From Maribacter algarum (ex Zhang et al. 2020) (lineage in GTDB: Bacteria > Bacteroidota > Bacteroidia > Flavobacteriales > Flavobacteriaceae), in assembly GCF_005885635.1 (NCBI RefSeq), contig NZ_VATY01000002.1, positions 434,001-498,000 of the forward strand: a stretch of 64,000 nt of DNA. The letters are read 5' to 3'. Positions within the stretch are counted from its first letter, which is position 1; every line of letters starts with the position of its first letter. The notes under the pieces are model-generated. The model saw only the letters and a program-made list of their open reading frames with translations. It had not been told where the DNA came from and ran no database searches. Made by a program: the position numbers and the translations under genes. Shown here in pieces: positions 42,460 through 51,259 of this stretch.

Positions 42460-44904
42460 TTATCCTTGTTCCTCAAATTCTCCTTCATCACCACCTCCAC
42501 GACGATCTCCACCACGCTTCTTCTTTTGATTGAAACGATACGTGAAGGATAAATTGACACTACGAACCCGTCTTTGAGACTCGCTTTCGTTTTGGAAAAA
42601 AGGAGTAAAGGTTTCACTGATAAACTTTCGGCTATTAAAAAGGTCCGAAACATTTAGCGCAATAGAAGCTTTTTCCTTTAATAAATCTTTGCTGAATGCT
42701 AGACTCACAGATGCTATTCCTTTACTTCTTGACTGAGCAGTTTCCCTTGGTCCGCGATAAAAGAAACGGGTTTGCCAATCAATACTGTTAAACAAAGTTA
42801 TTTTATTATTTAAACGAATAAACCAACTCACATTTTCTGCATCAAAATTTTGTCCATTAAAATCACCTCTAGTAATGAGATTAAACATATTGAAATTGGC
42901 ATTTACGTTCCAATTTTTATTGGGTCGATAGCTCGTTGTAAACTCAAATCCATATCTATCATTCTTAGACAGGTTTACAGGGGTTCTTCTCAAAATGCTA
43001 ACTTGTTGACCATCAAAAAATGTGTCTTCACCAGTATCCTCGGTGATAAAAGTAATTACGTCCGTTGCCCTCTGAAAATAAATAGAAGTGTTTAGGGTAA
43101 CCTTTTCAAATCGGTTAAGGTATCCGAAATCAACTTGATTGCTAAAAGAAGGGGTCAACTTTGGGTTTCCTTGAAAGAGATTTGTGGGGCTCGATCTTGA
43201 TGGAAATGGGTTTAAAAAAAACGATCTCGGTCTTCGCAGTCTTCTATTATAACCGAATGATATGCTTTGCTTTTCTGTAAATTCATAGTTCAGATTCAAG
43301 GTAGGAAAGAATCCATCAAAATTATTTCTGGCGAAATCATTGCTTTCGATTTGATTTATTATCAACCTTGTAGCCTCATATCGCAATCCTGCAAGGTAAT
43401 TGAACTTTTTGATTTTGCTGCCAAATTGGGCATAAACCGCATTGATGGTTTCTTTGAAATCTAAGACATTACTTGGATTAGTGATGCCTAGTTCATCAAT
43501 AGTTGGTTGAATAAAAGCAACATCATAATCAGTTTCTAATCTATTGAAGTCACCTCTGTATCCCATTTCAAATTGATGGTTCTCACCAATAGGCAGAACA
43601 TAATCTGTTTGCATGAATACCCGCCTTTGGTCTTCAGCGGTTCTTACTGTTTCGCTATCAAAACCATTTTGCTGAATAAGTGATGCTTCCACCTCTTCAC
43701 TGGTTTCATACTGAAAAGCATAGGTGAGCTTATGGCCTGAATCGTTGAATTTCTTGTCGTAATTGAAAGAATATTGAAAGGTGTTATCATCTTCGGTTTC
43801 AGCATCGAACCGAAAGCCACTGGTGCGATTTAAATCAATATCTTGTTGCGAAAAATCATTGGTCGTTTCGCTAGAGTTATCAGAACTTCTGATAAAAATA
43901 CTTTGCGTTATGGATGAAGTTTCATTTACATACCATTCGATACCGAAATTGGCATTAATTCCTTTTCTCAATCTTTCACTTTCGCCAACTTCTGTTATAC
44001 TATTGGTGAAATCACCATTTTGATCAAAGAAGTTGGTATTATTAAACCGATTCCCAGGTCCTAGTCTATAGTTATAGCCCGTGTTGGTAAAAATGTTTAC
44101 ATCGCCGGTACGATAATTCAGGTTACCATTCAAACCGTACCGGGTTGGATTTCCAAGATTTGCGGTTAGCGCTCCGTTAATACCACTAAGCTTGCTTCTA
44201 CGTAATATGATATTGATGATTCCACCTGAACCTTCAGCATCATAACGAGCAGATGGCGAAGTGATTACTTCTACCTTTTCAATAGATTCAGCTGGTAGTT
44301 GTTGAAGTGCCTCAGTCGAATTCAACCCAGTAATTGCCGAGGGTTTGCCATCAATCAAAATTCTGACGTCATCATTTCCCCTAAGCTGAACGTTACCCTC
44401 AACGTCAACTGAGACGGAAGGAACGTTATCAAGCACATCACTTACGGTTCCACCACTTACGGTGAGGTCTTTTCCGACATTGTATATTTTTTTATCTAAA
44501 CGGATTTCTACTGTCGTTTTTTCGGCAATTACTTCGACGCCTTCTAACTGGGCCACATCTGGGGCAAGTTTTATAATTCCTAAATCTGTAGAGGTACGAA
44601 AAATTTGTGCTTTCAACTTATATGAAGTAAAGGAAATATATTCAACGCGTACATTGTAACGCCCCGGCATAGTTTCAACGGAAAATTTTCCCTCTGCGTT
44701 AGTAATACCCCCTGTTATTTTTGTGGTATCGCGAAGACTTTGTAATACCAAAGTAGCATATTCTAAGGGTTCGTTGGTTTCCTGGTCTAGAACGGTCCCG
44801 GAAATTACGATCGGATTTGGTCTTTGTCCTCCTCTGCCTTGTGGTCTTTGTGCGTAAGTTGTAAATACAAAAATAAAAATGCTAAAGGCTAGGAGTTTCT
44901 TCAT
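42460..44904 (-). CDS. TonB-dependent receptor-like outer-membrane protein (OMP_b-brl_3 family)
   Basis: 814 residues. The signal peptide (MKKLLAFSIFIFVFTTYAQ) is followed by a carboxypeptidase-regulatory domain (about 33-115: VISGTVLDQETNEPLEYATL). Next comes a plug-like domain (about 125-230) with the strong VPSVSVDVEGNVQLRGNDDV and YDAEGSGGIINIILRR motifs. The rest is a beta-barrel with many alternating strands, ending RVRSVNLSFTYRFNQ and a low-complexity tail with RRGGGDEGE. The barrel is of the 'outer membrane beta-barrel family' group, whose ligands are mostly unknown. It follows the Gly/Tyr-rich protein gene by 1 bp, implying a functional pair. Confidence 0.92.
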   Translation of the reverse strand: MKKLLAFSIFIFVFTTYAQRPQGRGGQRPNPIVISGTVLDQETNEPLEYATLVLQSLRDTTKITGGITNAEGKFSVETMPGRYNVRVEYISFTSYKLKAQIFRTSTDLGIIKLAPDVAQLEGVEVIAEKTTVEIRLDKKIYNVGKDLTVSGGTVSDVLDNVPSVSVDVEGNVQLRGNDDVRILIDGKPSAITGLNSTEALQQLPAESIEKVEVITSPSARYDAEGSGGIINIILRRSKLSGINGALTANLGNPTRYGLNGNLNYRTGDVNIFTNTGYNYRLGPGNRFNNTNFFDQNGDFTNSITEVGESERLRKGINANFGIEWYVNETSSITQSIFIRSSDNSSETTNDFSQQDIDLNRTSGFRFDAETEDDNTFQYSFNYDKKFNDSGHKLTYAFQYETSEEVEASLIQQNGFDSETVRTAEDQRRVFMQTDYVLPIGENHQFEMGYRGDFNRLETDYDVAFIQPTIDELGITNPSNVLDFKETINAVYAQFGSKIKKFNYLAGLRYEATRLIINQIESNDFARNNFDGFFPTLNLNYEFTEKQSISFGYNRRLRRPRSFFLNPFPSRSSPTNLFQGNPKLTPSFSNQVDFGYLNRFEKVTLNTSIYFQRATDVITFITEDTGEDTFFDGQQVSILRRTPVNLSKNDRYGFEFTTSYRPNKNWNVNANFNMFNLITRGDFNGQNFDAENVSWFIRLNNKITLFNSIDWQTRFFYRGPRETAQSRSKGIASVSLAFSKDLLKEKASIALNVSDLFNSRKFISETFTPFFQNESESQRRVRSVNLSFTYRFNQKKKRGGDRRGGGDEGEFEEQG

Positions 44905-44905
44905 A

Positions 44906-45433
44906 TTATTCTTTGGATTTCTTCTTTTTCTTCTTCTTATTTCTGCGCTTTTCTTCCTTTTTCATCTCCTTCTGCATCTTAGCAACACCATCTTTCTGCA
45001 TTTGAACAAAAGCTTCATACTTTTCGAGAGGAAGCCCAGCTTTTAGTTCTTCATCCTGCCGCACAGTTATTTTTTCATAGGCTTCACGCATTTTGTCCGC
45101 AGGAAGCTTTAAAATCTGTAACTCAATACGCTCTTGAACATATTTTTTCAAAGTTGTGCTTAAAACGGCTTTTTCAAATTCGTCTAGTCCTAGAGTTTCT
45201 GCAATTGCGGGCATTTCACCATCTACTATTTCCGCTGCTGTCTTAGGTTCTGGTGCTTTGGGTGTTGAAGGCCCTGCCTGAGGAATTGCGGTTCTACCTC
45301 GACCATACATTCCTCGTCCACCATAACCGCCGTAGCCGTAACCACCTCCGCCATAGCCATATTGTGCTTGTATTTCTGATACTCCTAACAAAAGGATAAA
45401 TAGTACGATTAAATGTTTGATATGGCTTTTCAT
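44906..45433 (-). CDS. Exported Gly/Tyr-rich protein with helical charged C-terminus
   Basis: 175 residues. Signal peptide 1-23 (ending IQAQ) is followed by a GYGGGGYGYGGYGGRGMYGRG low-complexity segment of about 25 residues, a Pro-rich linker, then a mainly helical region (about 65-160) with 'ETLGLDEFEKAVLSTTLKKY' and 'MREAYEKITVRQDEELKAGL'. The helical part vaguely recalls Spy/CpxP-like periplasmic proteins, with a C-terminal run of lysines. It is cotranscribed with the receptor downstream. It may be a periplasmic or surface partner of that receptor; this is inference. Confidence 0.7.
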   Translation of the reverse strand: MKSHIKHLIVLFILLLGVSEIQAQYGYGGGGYGYGGYGGRGMYGRGRTAIPQAGPSTPKAPEPKTAAEIVDGEMPAIAETLGLDEFEKAVLSTTLKKYVQERIELQILKLPADKMREAYEKITVRQDEELKAGLPLEKYEAFVQMQKDGVAKMQKEMKKEEKRRNKKKKKKKSKE

Positions 45434-45557
45434 AGGATTGAACTTTATGTTGATTTCAAAATTAGACGAAGGTTTAACCGAGATTGGTTAAATATTTGTT
45501 AAAACAAAGAAGCAACAAATGTACCAAATCTCTGAAAATGAATAGATAATTATGAAT

Positions 45558-45899
45558 TTATAGAATGGATTTAATTTTTTCTGGAGGACGACCAATAATT
45601 GCTTTGCTACCATTTACGACTATTGGTCGTTCTATTAATTTTGGATGTGCTAGCATTGCATCTAAAATCTCATCATTTGAAAGTGACTTCCCACGATAGT
45701 TTTCTTTCCAAATTGCTTCATTTTTTCTAAGCAAATCTTCCGAATTTATTCCTAATAGGTTGATTATTGATCCTAGTTCTTCTTTTGTGGGTAGGTTTTC
45801 CAAATATTTGATTATTTCAAAATCCTTTTTAGATTCTTCTACAATTTTCAATCCCTCACGCGACTTTCCGCATCTAGGGTTGTGATATATTTTAATCAT
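45558..45899 (-). CDS. ArsC-family thioredoxin-fold reductase (arsenate reductase-like)
   Basis: 113 residues, the complete length of the glutaredoxin-coupled ArsC/Spx/YffB family. The active-site Cys is in HNPRCGKSREGLKI, and the C-terminal block ERPIVVNGSKAIIGRPPEKI carries the conserved Arg and cis-Pro region. It would reduce arsenate to arsenite or act as an uncharacterised thiol reductase. No ars operon genes (transporter, ArsR) are adjacent, so assignment as arsenate reductase is by family only. Confidence 0.85.
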   Translation of the reverse strand: MIKIYHNPRCGKSREGLKIVEESKKDFEIIKYLENLPTKEELGSIINLLGINSEDLLRKNEAIWKENYRGKSLSNDEILDAMLAHPKLIERPIVVNGSKAIIGRPPEKIKSIL

Positions 45900-46016
45900 G
45901 ATTTTCTGTTTGTGTTTTTGTTTGGATTTATATATTGGTAAATAAAGCTTTAATAAATCGGAATGATGAGATTAGATTACCTACATAGGAACTACCATCT
46001 AACTTAGAGCGCTTTG

Positions 46017-47118
46017 TTAATCCTCATCCTTCTGTCCCATTGCCATCAAATAAGCTTTCAAAAATCGGTCTATATCCCCATCCATAACTGCGTCAACATT
46101 TCCGGTTTCTTCTGAGGTACGCACATCTTTCACCAATTTATACGGATGCATGACATAATTTCGAATCTGTGAACCCCATTCAATTTTCATTTTTGAGGAC
46201 TCAATCTCCTGACGGGCCTCCATCTTCTTTCGTAGTTCGATTTCATACAGTTGAGATTTTAGCATTTTCATCGCGGTAGCTCTGTTGTCATGTTGACTTC
46301 GGGAGTCCGAGCAAGAGATCTGGATACCAGTAGGGTGGTGTACCAATTGTACCTTGGTTTCTACCTTATTTACATTCTGCCCCCCTGCACCACTAGAACG
46401 TGCTGTGGTTATAGTGATATCCGCTGGATTCACATCTACCTCGATACTATCATCGACCAAGGGATACACATACACCGAAACAAAAGAAGTATGCCTTTTA
46501 GCATTACTATCAAAAGGAGATATTCGAACTAAACGATGTACGCCGTTTTCACCTTTAAGCCATCCAAAGGCAAAATCACCATCGATTTCTAAGGTTACTG
46601 TTTTAATTCCCGCAACATCGCCCTCTTGGTAATTGAGTTCTTTTACTTTGTATTTATTTTTTTCCGCCCACATCATATACATACGCATGAGCATGGCAGC
46701 CCAATCACAACTTTCTGTACCACCGGCACCAGCAGTAATTTGAAGAACAGCCGGGAGCTCATCACCCTCTTCAGAAAGCATGTTTTTAAATTCCAATTTT
46801 TCAAGATGGTCCACGGTTTTCTCGTACTGAACCTGAACTTCTTCTTCAGAAACTTCACCCTCATGTTGAAATACTATTAGTACCTCAAGGTCTCCAACTA
46901 GGGATTTTGCAGCATTGTAGTCATCAACCCATTGTTTTTTGGATTGAATGAACTTCATATGTGCTTGTGCTTCTTGGGGGTTGTCCCAGAAATTAGGAGC
47001 CAAGGTTTTTTCCTGCTCGTTTTCTATTTCAATAAGTTTCGCATCAATGTCAAAGATACCTCCTTAACGCGCCAAGGCGATCTAAAAGACCTTTGTAGTG
47101 GTCCGTAGTAATTGTCAT
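46017..47118 (-). CDS. prfB: Peptide chain release factor 2, expressed by programmed +1 frameshift
   Basis: RF2 recognises UGA and UAA. Its gene is in two frames. Frame one starts at ATG 47118 and encodes 22 residues ([20 protein letters not shown] then YL) before a UGA at 47052-47050. After skipping base 47052, frame two reads GAC at 47051 and continues [13 protein letters not shown] to the stop at 46017, giving 366 residues in total, the normal RF2 length. The SPF anticodon-like motif is in [15 protein letters not shown] and the GGQ motif in [19 protein letters not shown]-started ORF from 47003 would lack 38 residues and is wrong. Regulation is the usual feedback: low RF2 favours the frameshift. 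Confidence 0.97.
47049..47064 (-). promoter_or_regulatory. Programmed +1 frameshift site of prfB
   Basis: On the minus strand the sequence reads AGGAGGTATCTTTGAC. It has an internal Shine-Dalgarno-like AGGAGG, the slippery CTT, the in-frame stop TGA, and C as the following base, all at classical spacing. The TGA is recognised by RF2 itself, so this is an autoregulatory switch. Confidence 0.95.
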
Positions 47119-47214
47119 TCTAATTCCTTTTCGGCAAAAATAGGCTTTAACTCTTGTTGTGCAATCAAATTTATCTAAATTTAGTGCTGACTAATTCTAG
47201 AAGATACTACCGTT

Positions 47215-49617
47215 ATGAAAAACTATCTACGCCTAACATTTCTATTTGTTTTCGCCACAACGCTAATAAGTGCTCAGTTTGCAGAAAAGAGCAAGGATTT
47301 TCAAAAATTTAATGGACTTTTCAATTTCCAATATGATGAAAAAACGGATAAGATTTATTTGGAAGTGGCTGATTTGGAAAAGGAGTTTCTATATGTTTCT
47401 TCTTTGAGCAGTGGTATCGGTAGTAACGATATTGGTTTGGACAGGGGACAATTAGGAAGCACGCAAGTGGTCTTTTTCAAGAAAGCGGGAAACAAGTTGT
47501 TGCTTGTACAACCAAATATGACTTTTAGGGCTTTGACGGATAATGCTTTGGAGAAGAAATCAGTTGAGCAAGCCTTTGCAAAATCTATTTTAGGCGGATT
47601 TAAAATAGAGGAGGAAAAGGGAGGGAAGTATATTATTGACATCACCGATTTCTTAATGCAAGATACCCATGGTGTTGTTGGCCGGCTAAAACGGAATAAA
47701 CAAGGTTCGTATAAGCTAGATAAAACGAAAAGTGCTATGGCTTTGGGACGCACAAAGGCCTTTCCAAAGAATATTGAGTTCGATATCACTTTAACTTTTG
47801 CTGGTAATCCTGAAGGAAGAAATATTCGCTCGGTAACGCCAAACGCCAAGTTGGTAACGGTGGCACAACATAATTCGTTTATCGAATTACCTGATAATGG
47901 ATATAAACAACGTGAGTTCGATCCGCGGTCAGGAGCATCTCCTTTTATGTATTACGACTATGCTACTCCAGTTGAATCCCCAATTTTAAAACGTTTTATC
48001 CGAAGACATCGTTTGGAGAAAAAAGACCCGACTGCCGCGGTTAGTGAAGCCGTGGAGCCTATTATTTATTATTTGGATAACGGAACACCTGAACCCGTCC
48101 GTTCTGCTTTATTGGAAGGTGGAAGATGGTGGAACCAAGCTTTCGAAGCAATCGGGTACAAAGATGCCTTTCAAGTAAAGATTCTGCCCGATGATGCCGA
48201 TCCGTTAGATGTGCGCTACAATGTAATTCAATGGGTACACCGTTCCACACGTGGATGGAGCTATGGCGCAAGTGTAACTGATCCAAGAACAGGTGAGATT
48301 ATGAAAGGTCATGTGAGTCTGGGAAGTCTACGTATTCGGCAAGACTTCTTAATTGCTCAGGCATTAATGAATAAACCCTATGCTGAACGCGACGACAATC
48401 ATCAACCGATGCTAGAAATGGCGATAGCACGTATTCGTCAACTTTCGGCACACGAAATCGGACATACCTTGGGCTTTGCCCATAACTATGCCGCTAGCAC
48501 GACCAATAAGGCTTCCGTGATGGATTATCCTCATCCGCAATTCTCGGTAAAAGATGGTGCAATTGATTTTTCAAATGCATATGCCGTCGGAATCGGAGAT
48601 TGGGATAAGGTTTCTGTTGCCTATTCCTATGAAACATTTCCTGCTGGAGCAAACGAAAAGGAAGGTCTAAATAAGATTTTAGAAAAGTCAGCTGCGGATG
48701 GATTACGATTTATTACGGACCAAGATGCACGTCCGCAAGGAAGCGCACACGTTTTGGCACATTTATGGGATAACGGAAAAAGTGTTAGTGAAGAATTAGA
48801 TGCGATGCTGAATGTTCGTAAAACTGCAATCGACAACTTTTCAATTGATAATATTCCTACAGGTCAACCCAATACAGTTTTAGAGGATGTATTTGTTCCT
48901 CTTTACTTTTTTCATAGATATCAAACTGAAGCTGTTGCTAAAGTTATTGGAGGTTTAGAATATAATTATGCAATAAAAGACGATGGACAAGAAACGGTTC
49001 GAATAGCAGACAAAGCGATGCAGGAAAAAGCGTTGAAGAGTATACTTAAGACTTTGGATGCTTCGGTAGTTGCTATTCCTAAAGAAAAACTAAGTCTATT
49101 CCCGCCAAGAGCTTTTGGGTATGGAAGAACAAGAGAATCCATTAATAGTAAGACAGGAGTTTCTTTTGATGCACTTTCCGCAGCTGAAACGGCAGCAGAA
49201 ATGACGCTAGGATTGTTGTTGCATCCTGAAAGAGCAAGCAGGTTGATTCAGCAAAAATCTATTGATTCCAAAAATTTGGGACTTGAAGAAGTTTTGAATA
49301 GTGTTGTAAAAAGCACAATTCAAAGAGCAAATAAAGATTCCTATTTAAATGAGGTACAGCAAAATATCAATTTTCGAGTTTTGTTTCATTTAATGAATTT
49401 GGCGGCTCATAAGAGTGTTCATCCTCAGGTTAATGCTATTGCAAATGCTGCTCTTAGAAAGCTATCTCTAGATAATCTTGGAGACTTGGGTAATGCCAAC
49501 AAGATGGAAATGTTGAGACGGATAAATGCATTTACGAAAGCTCCTGAAAAGTTTGAAGTGATTCCGACCCCTAAGCTTCCAGATGGTTCACCCATTGGAA
49601 TGAGCTGTTTTCACTAA
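47215..49617 (+). CDS. Exported zinc-dependent metalloprotease (DUF5117/DUF4953 family)
   Basis: 800 residues. Signal peptide MKNYLRLTFLFVFATTLISAQ, then an N-terminal beta domain (DUF5117-type: 'FLYVSSLSSGIGSNDIGLDRGQ'). The catalytic domain (DUF4953-type) shows RWWNQAFEAIGYKDAFQVK, WVHRSTRGWSYGASVTDPRTG, and the zinc site HEIGHTLGFAHN, a full HExxHxxGxxH metzincin-like signature, near residue 417. A C-terminal helical part follows. The length is typical of this Bacteroidota family. It is exported, so the peptidase probably acts in the periplasm or outside the cell. It is divergent from prfB and monocistronic. Confidence 0.9.
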   Translation: MKNYLRLTFLFVFATTLISAQFAEKSKDFQKFNGLFNFQYDEKTDKIYLEVADLEKEFLYVSSLSSGIGSNDIGLDRGQLGSTQVVFFKKAGNKLLLVQPNMTFRALTDNALEKKSVEQAFAKSILGGFKIEEEKGGKYIIDITDFLMQDTHGVVGRLKRNKQGSYKLDKTKSAMALGRTKAFPKNIEFDITLTFAGNPEGRNIRSVTPNAKLVTVAQHNSFIELPDNGYKQREFDPRSGASPFMYYDYATPVESPILKRFIRRHRLEKKDPTAAVSEAVEPIIYYLDNGTPEPVRSALLEGGRWWNQAFEAIGYKDAFQVKILPDDADPLDVRYNVIQWVHRSTRGWSYGASVTDPRTGEIMKGHVSLGSLRIRQDFLIAQALMNKPYAERDDNHQPMLEMAIARIRQLSAHEIGHTLGFAHNYAASTTNKASVMDYPHPQFSVKDGAIDFSNAYAVGIGDWDKVSVAYSYETFPAGANEKEGLNKILEKSAADGLRFITDQDARPQGSAHVLAHLWDNGKSVSEELDAMLNVRKTAIDNFSIDNIPTGQPNTVLEDVFVPLYFFHRYQTEAVAKVIGGLEYNYAIKDDGQETVRIADKAMQEKALKSILKTLDASVVAIPKEKLSLFPPRAFGYGRTRESINSKTGVSFDALSAAETAAEMTLGLLLHPERASRLIQQKSIDSKNLGLEEVLNSVVKSTIQRANKDSYLNEVQQNINFRVLFHLMNLAAHKSVHPQVNAIANAALRKLSLDNLGDLGNANKMEMLRRINAFTKAPEKFEVIPTPKLPDGSPIGMSCFH

Positions 49618-49663
49618 TGAAAAAAAACACAAACTCAAAAATGAAATTCAGGACTATGACAAA

Positions 49664-49700
49664 TTGTATTTGAATTTGATTTTTGTATTTGAATTTTGAT
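49664..49700 (+). repeat. Tandem 18-19 bp AT-rich direct repeat before the aldolase gene
   Basis: TTGTATTTGAATTTGATTT (49664-49682) is followed directly by TTGTATTTGAATTTTGAT (49683-49700). The ATG of the aldolase gene comes next at 49701. The core TTTGAATTTGA also occurs, in reverse complement, in the leader of ettA (36222-36256). It may include a promoter element, since TATTTGAA is close to -7. Confidence 0.6.
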
Positions 49701-50723
49701 ATGGAAATAAACCTAATTAGCGACACCGTAACCAAACCCACAGCTGGAATGCTTGATGCGATGATGTCGGCAGAAGTGGGTGATGATGTTTTTAAAGCAG
49801 ATCCTTCTGTAAATGCTTTGGAAGAAAAGGTCGCGAAGTTATTTCATAAAGAAGCAGCTTTGTTTTTTCCATCAGGAACGATGACGAATCAAGCCGCAAT
49901 CAAGCTTCATACTAATCCTGGAGATCAATTGATTTGTGATAAATATGCTCATGTGTATAATTATGAAGGGGGAGGAGTAAGCTTTAATAGCGGAGTGTCG
50001 TGCAAGTTGGTAGATGGCCATCGCGGCATGATGACTGCAGAACAGATTGAAGCAGCAATCAACCCACCTGATTTTTACCATAGCCCTTTAACTACGTTGG
50101 TTTGTATTGAAAACACAGCGAACAAAGGTGGTGGAGCGTGCTGGGATTTTGAGGAACTAAAACGCATAAAATCCGTTTGCGATAAACATAATCTAGCCTA
50201 TCATTTGGATGGTGCAAGACTTTGGAATGCCTTAGTCGCTAAGAATGAGACTGCCGGACAGTATGGTGATTTATTTGATACGATTAGTATTTGTTTGAGT
50301 AAAGGCCTGGGTTGTCCTGTAGGTTCAGTGCTGGTAGGAAGCGAATCGGATATTAAAAAAGCGCTGCGTATTCGAAAAGTATTTGGTGGTGGCATGCGAC
50401 AAGCGGGATTTTTAGCGGCTGCTGCTACTTATGCTTTAGATTATCAAGTAGAGCGCTTGGCCGAGGACCATAGGAAAGCAAAAGAAATAGGCCTTGTACT
50501 TGAGAGTTTGACTTTTATAAAAAAAGTGGAACCGATAGAAACGAATATCATCATTTTTGAAATCGATGAGAATAAAATGGGTAGCGAAGCTTTTGTGGAA
50601 ACGCTAAAAGAGAAAAATATTCATATCATAGGAATGGGACAAGGTAAACTTCGAATAGTTACGCATTTGGATTATACGAGTGAAATGCATGAAAATTTAT
50701 TGGGAATTCTAAGAAAGCTGTAA
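49701..50723 (+). CDS. Threonine aldolase-type PLP enzyme (GntG family)
   Basis: 340 residues from ATG 49701 (MEINLISDTVTKPTAGM). The fold-type I aldolase cleaves L-threonine or allo-threonine to glycine and acetaldehyde. Visible parts are SDTVTKPT, FFPSGTMTNQAAIKLH, HVYNYEGGG, YHLDGARLWNAL with the PLP Asp, the Schiff-base lysine in CLSKGLGCPVGSVLVG, and KVFGGGMRQAGFLAAAA. An in-frame TTG at 49683 lies inside the leader repeat and is unlikely. The stop is directly adjacent to that of the convergent DUF1508 gene. Confidence 0.93.
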   Translation: MEINLISDTVTKPTAGMLDAMMSAEVGDDVFKADPSVNALEEKVAKLFHKEAALFFPSGTMTNQAAIKLHTNPGDQLICDKYAHVYNYEGGGVSFNSGVSCKLVDGHRGMMTAEQIEAAINPPDFYHSPLTTLVCIENTANKGGGACWDFEELKRIKSVCDKHNLAYHLDGARLWNALVAKNETAGQYGDLFDTISICLSKGLGCPVGSVLVGSESDIKKALRIRKVFGGGMRQAGFLAAAATYALDYQVERLAEDHRKAKEIGLVLESLTFIKKVEPIETNIIIFEIDENKMGSEAFVETLKEKNIHIIGMGQGKLRIVTHLDYTSEMHENLLGILRKL

Positions 50724-51041
50724 TTAATTTTCTTCAGACAAAGAGTTGATACGCCGAATAAGATTTTTGATTCCGTTTTCCATACCCGCTTCAGATTGAT
50801 AGAGCTCACTGTTTCCGATAAGTCCACCCTTCCTATATTTTAAGCTAAAAAGAAAATTCCCGCTGTGATTAGTCTTTCTTTCAAAAGAAATCTTCCGGAC
50901 CTTACTATTTTTCAAATCTTGAACGACTTCCTCAACTTTTGCTTTATCCGCATAATTAACACTACTAAGTAAGGTGTTGCCTGTTATTGTTTTCAAATAA
51001 AATATGTAGGTTTTTTCTTTATTTTTTTGTATTTCTATCAT
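50724..51041 (-). CDS. DUF1508 domain protein (YegP-like)
   Basis: 105 residues with two copies of the YegP-type motif. The first runs from IEIQKNKEKTYIFYLKTITG and the second from GNFLFSLKYRKGGLIGNSEL to GMENGIKNLIRRIN. The second keeps the S-x-x-x-M/x-x-GI-x-x-I pattern. DUF1508 proteins are small, abundant and usually tandem-domain, with an unknown role. The stop abuts the convergent aldolase stop (50723/50724). It is divergent from the OmpA-family gene across a 218-bp AT-rich gap without visible motifs. Confidence 0.82.
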   Translation of the reverse strand: MIEIQKNKEKTYIFYLKTITGNTLLSSVNYADKAKVEEVVQDLKNSKVRKISFERKTNHSGNFLFSLKYRKGGLIGNSELYQSEAGMENGIKNLIRRINSLSEEN

Positions 51042-51259
51042 TTTGTCAATTAAAGTATTACAATGATAATTAGAATATTAAATTATTGTCATAATGGTAA
51101 GTTAAAAGTATATTTTTTAACAATAATGCAGTCAGGGTTTATAAAATAAATGCCTTATTCGATGAACTACATATATTACCATCAGTAAATTCTTAATAAT
51201 TCGTTAAAAAAACATACATTAGCGATAACTTTTTTAATAATTTAAACACTGACAAAACC

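Noticed and set aside
46017-47003. prfB as a simple 328-residue gene starting at TTG 47003
   Set aside because: The upstream sequence contains the complete first exon-like frame from 47118 and the canonical frameshift cassette, giving normal RF2 length.
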